Positions 1 to 4,342 of a stretch of DNA of 8,149 bases are shown here, one piece after another. The notes beneath the pieces were generated by a model. The model worked only from the letters and a program-made list of their open reading frames with translations. It did no database searches and was not told the DNA's origin. This stretch comes from Bacteroidota bacterium (GTDB lineage: Bacteria > Bacteroidota > Bacteroidia > B-17B0 > Aurantibacillaceae), in assembly GCA_025360565.1 (NCBI GenBank), contig JANYBY010000088.1, positions 1-8,149 of the forward strand. The letters run 5' to 3'. The translations under genes were made by a program, and so were the position numbers. Every line of letters begins with the position of its first letter. The first letter of the stretch is position 1.

Positions 1-3
1 CTT

Positions 4-37
4 AATCCTCACCAAATCGGTGGGGATTTTTTCTTTT
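4..37 (+). terminator. Rho-independent terminator of an upstream + strand gene
   Basis: A 10-bp stem (4-13 with 19-28, one T-G wobble at 9/23) closes a 5-base loop (14-18) and runs straight into a T-rich tract (29-37). The T tract lies on the + strand side only, so this should end transcription of a + strand gene that lies left of the window. No part of that gene's coding sequence can be recognised here. Confidence 0.8.
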
Positions 38-99
38 CAAAAACCATCAACAAAACTGGATTCTTATATGCCAGTTTTTTAACTTTCTAATTTCTAAAC

Positions 100-237
100 G
101 TAGCAGGACGAGTTAGTCCGATACCCACAGGCGCGATAGGGTGCGGAGGCTGAAAAATATATCGACGCCTGAGCGGAAAGTCGCCTGCCTCTTTGCGAGC
201 TTGAAGCGATCAGAGATATATTTTTTGCAGGGTAGCA
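100..237. other. Structured intergenic element (possible ncRNA or dispersed repeat)
   Basis: This stretch is clearly GC-richer than the AT-rich DNA on both sides and has no convincing open frame. It holds many complementary segments. The strongest is 153-163 with 215-225 (11 bp perfect), extended by 150-152 with 228-230 past a 2-base bulge. Inside that stem are 164-166/180-182 and 189-196/206-215 (8 bp with one T-G wobble and a 2-base bulge). Outside it are 106-109/116-119 with a 6-base loop, and 122-126 with 230-234, which could close the whole domain. The 6-mer GTAGCA occurs as a direct repeat at both edges (100-105 and 232-237). I do not recognise it as tRNA, tmRNA, RNase P, 6S or a known riboswitch. 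A small RNA or an interspersed palindromic repeat fits best. The orientation is unknown. Confidence 0.5.
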
Positions 238-325
238 ATTTAACATAATGTTAATTATATGCTTAATATAATATTGATAATCATATAGTTAATAATAAAA
301 CACCAATAATATAAATCCTCATCTC
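238..325. other. AT-rich intergenic spacer
   Basis: Very AT-rich spacer downstream of the VF530-family gene. The only structure I see is a weak AT hairpin (240-245 with 249-254, loop 246-248). There is no GC stem followed by a T tract on the minus strand, so no clear terminator for the rnhA operon is visible. Confidence 0.4.
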
Positions 326-553
326 TTATTTCCCCACCACAAAAACATACATTTCCTCAACCTTTTTTCTGGCCCACGGTGTCTTCCGCAAAAAGGTTAA
401 ACTCGATTTAATACTCGGCTTATCGTTAAAACATTTTATATTTATTTTCGTACCCAAATGGTCCCAGCCATAATGCTCCACGAGTTTATTCAGGATCATT
501 TCTAACGTAACTCCATGTAATGGATCATCCGATCTTTTCTTTTCCATATTCAT
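326..553 (-). CDS. VF530-family (DUF2132) small DNA-binding protein
   Basis: A 75-residue protein that I recognise as the VF530 family, named after a Vibrio fischeri protein and described as DNA-binding. Nearly the whole chain is the domain (about residues 9-70), with the family hallmarks DPLHGVTLE (10-18), a YGW motif (28-30), CFNDKPSIKSSLTFLRKTPWAR-type sequence (41-62) and a charged helix near the end. It is soluble and basic, with no signal peptide. The start used is the first of two close ATGs (codons 1 and 3). AAAGGT lies a few bases upstream on the minus strand. The gene begins inside the end of rnhA with a 29-base overlap, so it is probably translated in coupling with it from one mRNA. 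The exact cellular role of the family is not known to me, and a nucleic-acid role beside RNase HI is inference. Confidence 0.85.
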   Translation of the reverse strand: MNMEKKRSDDPLHGVTLEMILNKLVEHYGWDHLGTKINIKCFNDKPSIKSSLTFLRKTPWARKKVEEMYVFVVGK

Positions 554-1007
554 TTACCTTTTGCCGTAGCAGTTGCCTTACAGTAATATCTACTTCCCGG
601 TTCAAAGCATCGCCGTTCTTTTGGTGCGCTTTTACTTTTACAAACTCCAAATTATGGTTTTCTATTTGCGAAATAAATTTTTTAATAAGATCCACATTCT
701 GTATCGGCGTTCCTTTTTTGGTAATAAAATTATTTTGTTTTAGTCGCTCTTTGCGAGCTGTAATATTTACCACGTATTGGCTGTCAGAAAAAATGGAGAT
801 TAATTGTTTGCCAAAACCGGCCTCGTCTAAATGCGCAATGGCTTTTATTACCGCTATCAGCTCCATACGGTTATGGGTGGTATCATCTTCGGTACCGCTA
901 AGTAGCGCTTTTTTTTCTCCAATAAAAATTATGGCGGCCCAGGCACCGCACAGCAATTGGGTATGACAGCTTCCATCGCTGTAAATTTTTATGTGTGGTA
1001 CAGGCAT
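525..1007 (-). CDS. rnhA: Ribonuclease HI
   Basis: Endonuclease that cuts the RNA strand of RNA-DNA hybrids, acting in R-loop removal and in clearing RNA primers in the cytoplasm. The 160 residues match the usual length of the single-domain bacterial enzyme. The metal-binding carboxylates are all visible: D11 in the YSDGS motif, E49 in the NRMEL motif, D75 in SDSQYV, and D140 in the REVD segment. The conserved histidine of the flexible loop is H128 in KAHQ. The N-terminal beta strands and the basic helix region (about 85-98) also fit. The ATG start lies 4 bases below a perfect TATCTTTG box, so the mRNA may have almost no leader. It is first in a two-gene minus-strand unit with the VF530-family gene, which overlaps its last 29 bases. 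It is divergent from the signalling operon. No key residue is missing. Confidence 0.93.
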   Translation of the reverse strand: MPVPHIKIYSDGSCHTQLLCGAWAAIIFIGEKKALLSGTEDDTTHNRMELIAVIKAIAHLDEAGFGKQLISIFSDSQYVVNITARKERLKQNNFITKKGTPIQNVDLIKKFISQIENHNLEFVKVKAHQKNGDALNREVDITVRQLLRQKVNEYGKEKIG

Positions 1008-1011
1008 TTTA

Positions 1012-1019
1012 CAAAGATA
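1012..1019 (-). promoter_or_regulatory. Bacteroidota -7 promoter box for rnhA
   Basis: TATCTTTG on the minus strand is a perfect match to the Bacteroidota -7 consensus TAnnTTTG. It ends 4 bases before the rnhA ATG, so transcription would start at or very near the start codon. A matching TTG-type -33 box is not evident at the expected distance, so the assignment rests on the -7 box and its position. Confidence 0.55.
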
Positions 1020-1090
1020 GCTATTAAAATATTAGGTCATTTTTGTCTGAATTTATTTTTAAAAAAAGCTTTACAAGTCTATTAATTATT

Positions 1091-1098
1091 TAAATTTA
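1091..1098 (+). promoter_or_regulatory. Possible -7 box for the signalling operon
   Basis: TAAATTTA differs from the Bacteroidota TAnnTTTG box at the last base only. It ends 9 bases before the ATG of the STAS-like gene. The 100-base intergenic region between the divergent units must hold this operon's promoter, but I see no good -33 box. Tentative. Confidence 0.3.
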
Positions 1099-1107
1099 GT
1101 GCCATAA

Positions 1108-1506
1108 ATGAATACCTTAACGCCTCCAGTTGATGCCATCGAGCTTTCTACCTTTCATACCTGGATGGGCGGCGATGGTATTTGCCGCACCGTTACAAAA
1201 CCTAACGCCGAAATTGATTTGCCGCAAGCAAAAGAAAACTCAATTGCGGTTGCAGGGCTTTTCACGGGCAAAAAATTCCCTTTGTTCATTGATGCACGAA
1301 GCGTTAGATCTATGTCGCGCGAAGCCAGAAAACATTTTTCAACCAATGGTCGCGATACCAGGATCATTTGCATGGCAATTATGGTTAGATCGCCGCTGAG
1401 CCGGGTGATCGGTAATTTTTTTATGGGCTTAAATAAACCGCAGGTGCCCGCCCGCTTATTTGATGAAGAGCCTGATGCAATTGAATGGTTAAAGAAATTT
1501 CTGTGA
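1108..1506 (+). CDS. STAS/SpoIIAA-like protein (DUF7793-type)
   Basis: A 132-residue soluble protein with no signal peptide or membrane segment. I recognise it as the small Bacteroidota family, labelled DUF7793 to my memory, with a STAS/SpoIIAA-like pattern. The hydrophobic strand ending in LFIDARSV (59-66) resembles the central STAS strand. The region SPLSRVIGNFFMGLNKP (95-111) and the final EEPDAIEWLKKFL-type helix (120-132) are typical of the family. The STAS phosphoserine motif DSSG is not present. The aligned segment reads MSREAR (69-74), with S70 where the aspartate usually is, so canonical phosphorylation of the usual serine is not supported. It is first in an operon, 3 bases ahead of the histidine kinase gene, which suggests it is a partner, scaffold or input module for that kinase. 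The exact function is unknown, and the family call is from motif memory. Confidence 0.7.
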   Translation: MNTLTPPVDAIELSTFHTWMGGDGICRTVTKPNAEIDLPQAKENSIAVAGLFTGKKFPLFIDARSVRSMSREARKHFSTNGRDTRIICMAIMVRSPLSRVIGNFFMGLNKPQVPARLFDEEPDAIEWLKKFL

Positions 1507-1509
1507 GCC

Positions 1510-2304
1510 ATGTCAATAACCTCTAAAGATAAAATTACCGTAAACAACCAGCAGGTTAACCGCATTCTTGAAGTGATAATGGCCTATGCCCGCCTGGATT
1601 TTAGCCAAAAAACAGAAGTACATGGCAACACCGATGTGTTTGACGCCATTGGTGCAGGCGTTAACATGCTTGGAGAAGAATTGGAAGCTTCTACTATTTC
1701 GCTGAAAGAAAAAGAACAATTATTAAAAGAAATTCATCATCGGGTAAAAAATAATCTGCAAATTGTTTCAAGTTTATTGAGCTTACAATCAGAAACAATT
1801 AAAGATGAGATTTTTTTAAATCTTATATCGGCCAGCCGTAACCGTATTAATTCAATGGCGCTGGTGCACGAAATGCTTTATTCGGCAAAGGATCTTAAAA
1901 AAATTGAAGCAGGTGTTTACATTGAGCGTTTAAGTCAAAACATTATTAATACTTTGTCAAAACCCGATTCAAAAATTATATTTACGTTTAATATAAACAA
2001 CAATTATTTTTTGGATATAGATCGCATTATTCCGCTTGGATTAATTCTGAACGAAATTATTACCAACTCTATAAAGTACGCGTTTAAAAAAAATGAAGGC
2101 GAGATCAGCATTAAAATGTCTGAATTTGAAAACAAACATGTTTTAGAAATTAGGGACAATGGTATTGGTTTTCCGAAAAATTTTAATATTGAAACTGATT
2201 CGAACCTTGGTTTACAATTAATAAAAATGCTGACCGAACAAATGGGTGCAGAATTAAAAATGGACTTAGCCGGTGGAGCCGCTTATAAAATCACATTTAG
2301 TTAA
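1510..2304 (+). CDS. Soluble HisKA_2-type sensor histidine kinase
   Basis: A 264-residue cytoplasmic kinase that should autophosphorylate on histidine and pass phosphate to the regulator encoded next. Residues 16-60 form a helical linker of a kind common in Bacteroidota signalling proteins (LDFSQK at 29-34, then DAIGAGVNMLGEEL at 45-58). It resembles a HAMP-like or coiled-coil connector. The HisKA_2 dimerisation/phosphoacceptor region follows, with EIHHRVKNNLQ at 74-84; H77 is the likely phosphorylated residue. The ATP-binding domain covers about 140-264: N box NEIITNSIKYAF (181-192), G1 box DNGIGF (216-221) and G2-like SNLGLQLI (231-238). There is no transmembrane, PAS or GAF domain, so the signal must come through partners, most simply the STAS-like protein 3 bases upstream. 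The stop codon directly abuts the TTG start of the regulator gene. The kinase call is secure; the signal is unknown. Confidence 0.9.
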   Translation: MSITSKDKITVNNQQVNRILEVIMAYARLDFSQKTEVHGNTDVFDAIGAGVNMLGEELEASTISLKEKEQLLKEIHHRVKNNLQIVSSLLSLQSETIKDEIFLNLISASRNRINSMALVHEMLYSAKDLKKIEAGVYIERLSQNIINTLSKPDSKIIFTFNINNNYFLDIDRIIPLGLILNEIITNSIKYAFKKNEGEISIKMSEFENKHVLEIRDNGIGFPKNFNIETDSNLGLQLIKMLTEQMGAELKMDLAGGAAYKITFS

Positions 2305-2997
2305 TTGCGATCGCAGAGCAAAATATTAATTGTAGAAGACGAGCAAAATCTTGCCGATACCTTAGCGCTTAATTTGAAACTGGAAAATTACAATGTAATT
2401 GTATCCTACTCCGGTTCAAACGCTTTAAAACAATTTATTGCCTACTCACCTATTCTTAATTTGGTTTTGTTAGATGTGATGCTGCCCGAAATTAACGGCT
2501 TTGACCTATTTGTTGAATTTAAAAAGATAAACCCTACTATTCCTATTATTTTTTTAACCGCCAAGGGCGAAAGCACCGATAAAATTGCCGGATTAAAATT
2601 AGGCGCCGAAGATTATATTGTAAAGCCTTTTGAACTGGAAGAGTTATTGCTAAGGGTAAAAAATGTTTTAAAACGAACCGAAAAGCCGCATGAAAGTGTT
2701 TTTACATTTAATAACTGCAGTATTAATTTTGAAACATTTGAAATTAAAGATATCTCGGGTAACACCTCTACACTTTCCAAACGCGAAATAGGCCTTTTAA
2801 AACTACTTACTTCGGCCGCCAATAAAGTTATTTCGCGCGATGAAATTATAAATACGCTTTGGGAATCGGATGAGAACGCATCTTCAAGAACAATTGATAA
2901 TTATATTTTAGGTTTCCGAAAACATTTCGAACAGAACTCTAAAGAACCTGTGCATTTTTTATCTATAAGAAGTGTGGGCTATAAATTTGTAAAATAA
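2305..2997 (+). CDS. PhoB/OmpR-family response regulator
   Basis: A 230-residue DNA-binding response regulator, the probable output of the kinase just upstream. The receiver domain spans about 6-120 with the acidic pocket E11-D12, phosphoacceptor D57 in LLDVMLPEINGFD, T85 in LTAKG, Y104 and K107 in the IVKPFE motif. The winged-helix Trans_reg_C domain covers about 131-230, with TLSKREIGLLKLL, the recognition-helix region SSRTIDNYILGFRKHF, and the final wing SIRSVGYKFVK. The start is TTG: the kinase stop TAA (2302-2304) lies directly before it and no ATG occurs between there and the conserved KILIVEDE strand, so translation is probably coupled by termination-reinitiation. The target genes cannot be read from the window. 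The next + strand gene, a T9SS surface protein, is a natural candidate but has its own 114-base upstream gap. Confidence 0.92.
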   Translation: MRSQSKILIVEDEQNLADTLALNLKLENYNVIVSYSGSNALKQFIAYSPILNLVLLDVMLPEINGFDLFVEFKKINPTIPIIFLTAKGESTDKIAGLKLGAEDYIVKPFELEELLLRVKNVLKRTEKPHESVFTFNNCSINFETFEIKDISGNTSTLSKREIGLLKLLTSAANKVISRDEIINTLWESDENASSRTIDNYILGFRKHFEQNSKEPVHFLSIRSVGYKFVK

Positions 2998-3111
2998 CCA
3001 AACGCTTACTCTTTTTAATCTACCATTCACTCATTCATATCATTGCTTTGCTAAATCTATTTAACAGAGCCTCTTAAATTGCTTAACTTGCATACTATTG
3101 AATTTAAATTT
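2998..3111. other. Intergenic region upstream of the T9SS gene
   Basis: This 114-base gap has no hairpin-plus-T-tract terminator after the regulator gene. A TACTATTG sequence at 3093-3100 is one mismatch from TAnnTTTG and lies 11 bases before the chosen ATG, so it may be the promoter of the secreted-protein gene. No -33 box is evident at the right distance. Confidence 0.3.
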
Positions 3112-4305
3112 ATGAAATTTCTATATAGTTCTGTTTTTTTTCTGGCTCTTTTGCACCCATCTCTTCAAGCTCAGTCTATTCAAGTATTGCAGGATGATGG
3201 TTCTTACTTTGATGCCTCCAATTTAAAAGGAGTAACCGCCCACAAAGGAGAAGCAATGATGGGATGCCCTGCTGCAGCTAATCTGGTTACCTTTTACAAC
3301 ACTAACAACGCTCAACGCGGCCATATGTTTGATATTAACGGTACAAACGGTGTAACCATTTTGTGTTTTGAAATGAATTTTGCTGTTGGCACAACCGATG
3401 TTGATATTTATACAAAAGTTGGAACACATGTTGGTTTTGAGAGTACTCCCGCTGCTTGGACCCTAGTTGGTTCTGCTGCAGGGGTAGTTTCTGCAGGGCC
3501 TAATGTAGCAACTTCCATTCCTATCGCAGTAAATCAGAATATCCCTGTTGGAACAACAAGGGCATTTTACATAACGCGCACCACTGTTGGAGGCCCGGTA
3601 GTTGATTATACTAACGGAACAGGCGTTGGTAATTTATTGGCCTCAGATGCCAACATTATTATTCGCGAAGGAACAGGTAAAGAATATTTGTTCTCAACTA
3701 ATTTTTCTCCACGCCAGTTTAATGGCAGGGTATTTTATAATTTATTAGCAGTATTACCTGTTGAGTTTACAGACTTTACTGCTACTTACAATAATAGAAC
3801 CGTTGATATCAGCTGGATTACAGCCTCTGAAACTAACAGCGATTATTTCGCGATAGAAAGGTCAAATAACGGAATAGATTTTGAAGAACTAAAAAAAGTA
3901 AAAGCTGCAGGAAATAGCAACACAACTAAAAATTACGGCGAAACAGATAATTCCCCGCTACCCGGCCTTTCGTATTACCGAATTAAATACTTTAACCTTG
4001 ATGGTACTTTTTCTTATACATATTTAAGAAGCGTTAGTCCTAAATACAACGCTGCAACTGATATCGTTGTAACGCCCGTACCTGCTCAAAATTTTTTAAA
4101 CCTTGGATTTAATTCAAACGGCCCGGTTAATTTTTCAATTGAAATTTTTGATGTAACCGGAAAAGCAATTTATAAAAATAGTATTTCTGCCGAAAATGGG
4201 TTTAATCAAACAGGTGTTGATGTAAGTGAGCTTAACAAGGGTTTATATTTTATTAAACTTAACGGCAATAACGATCACCTTCAGGCCAGGTTTATAAAGG
4301 AATAA
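3112..4305 (+). CDS. T9SS-exported surface or secreted protein
   Basis: A 397-residue extracytoplasmic protein. The ATG at 3112 gives a clean Sec signal peptide: MKFLYS, a hydrophobic core, and likely cleavage after A20 in LQA-QS. The open frame extends back to a TTG at 3079, but that start would put 11 extra residues before the signal peptide. Residues about 21-214 form a beta-rich module with segments such as MFDINGTNGVTI and VDIYTKVGTHVG. I recall this pattern as recurrent in Bacteroidota secreted proteins, with no known ligand. LPVEFTDFTATYNNRTVDISWITASE (from residue 215) begins a fibronectin-like linker domain ending near SVSP. Residues 319-397 form a type A T9SS sorting domain: a P-PAQNFLNL strand, FDVTGK, VSELNKGLYFIKL and a basic FIKE end. 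It is probably anchored or released at the outer membrane. No catalytic motif is seen. C52 and C85 could form a disulfide. Confidence 0.88.
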   Translation: MKFLYSSVFFLALLHPSLQAQSIQVLQDDGSYFDASNLKGVTAHKGEAMMGCPAAANLVTFYNTNNAQRGHMFDINGTNGVTILCFEMNFAVGTTDVDIYTKVGTHVGFESTPAAWTLVGSAAGVVSAGPNVATSIPIAVNQNIPVGTTRAFYITRTTVGGPVVDYTNGTGVGNLLASDANIIIREGTGKEYLFSTNFSPRQFNGRVFYNLLAVLPVEFTDFTATYNNRTVDISWITASETNSDYFAIERSNNGIDFEELKKVKAAGNSNTTKNYGETDNSPLPGLSYYRIKYFNLDGTFSYTYLRSVSPKYNAATDIVVTPVPAQNFLNLGFNSNGPVNFSIEIFDVTGKAIYKNSISAENGFNQTGVDVSELNKGLYFIKLNGNNDHLQARFIKE

Positions 4306-4342
4306 TGTTCGCGTAAAAAAAAGTTTATGAACAACTTGCGAA
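4306..4342. terminator. Weak possible terminator between convergent genes
   Basis: The 37 bases between the two convergent stop codons hold short complementary segments: 4308-4312 with 4338-4342 (5 bp), or alternatively 4306-4310 with 4329-4333 (5 bp). A T run follows at 4348-4352 for + strand reading and a run of eight A at 4315-4322 serves the minus strand. The stems are short and the loops long, so this is suggestive only. Confidence 0.3.

Noticed and set aside
747..759. 13-base identity (CTCTTTGCGAGCT) between the rnhA coding region and the structured element at 189-201.
   Set aside because: About one such 13-base match is expected by chance in a window this long, and the flanks do not match.
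520..966. 148-codon open frame on the + strand opposite rnhA.
   Set aside because: It is antisense to a clear RNase HI gene and its translation is rich in F, S and C with no domain, so it is a shadow of that gene.
1155..1565. 136-codon open frame on the minus strand opposite the STAS-like gene.
   Set aside because: It spans the junction of two well-supported + strand genes and has no recognisable domain.
2306..2315. Perfect 10-base palindrome TGCGATCGCA, similar to the cyanobacterial HIP1 repeat.
   Set aside because: Single occurrence inside the start of the regulator gene. There is no second copy and no cyanobacterial feature in the window.
3079..3111. TTG-initiated extension of the T9SS protein.
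   Set aside because: It would add 11 residues, including a charged stretch, before a textbook signal peptide that starts with the ATG at 3112.
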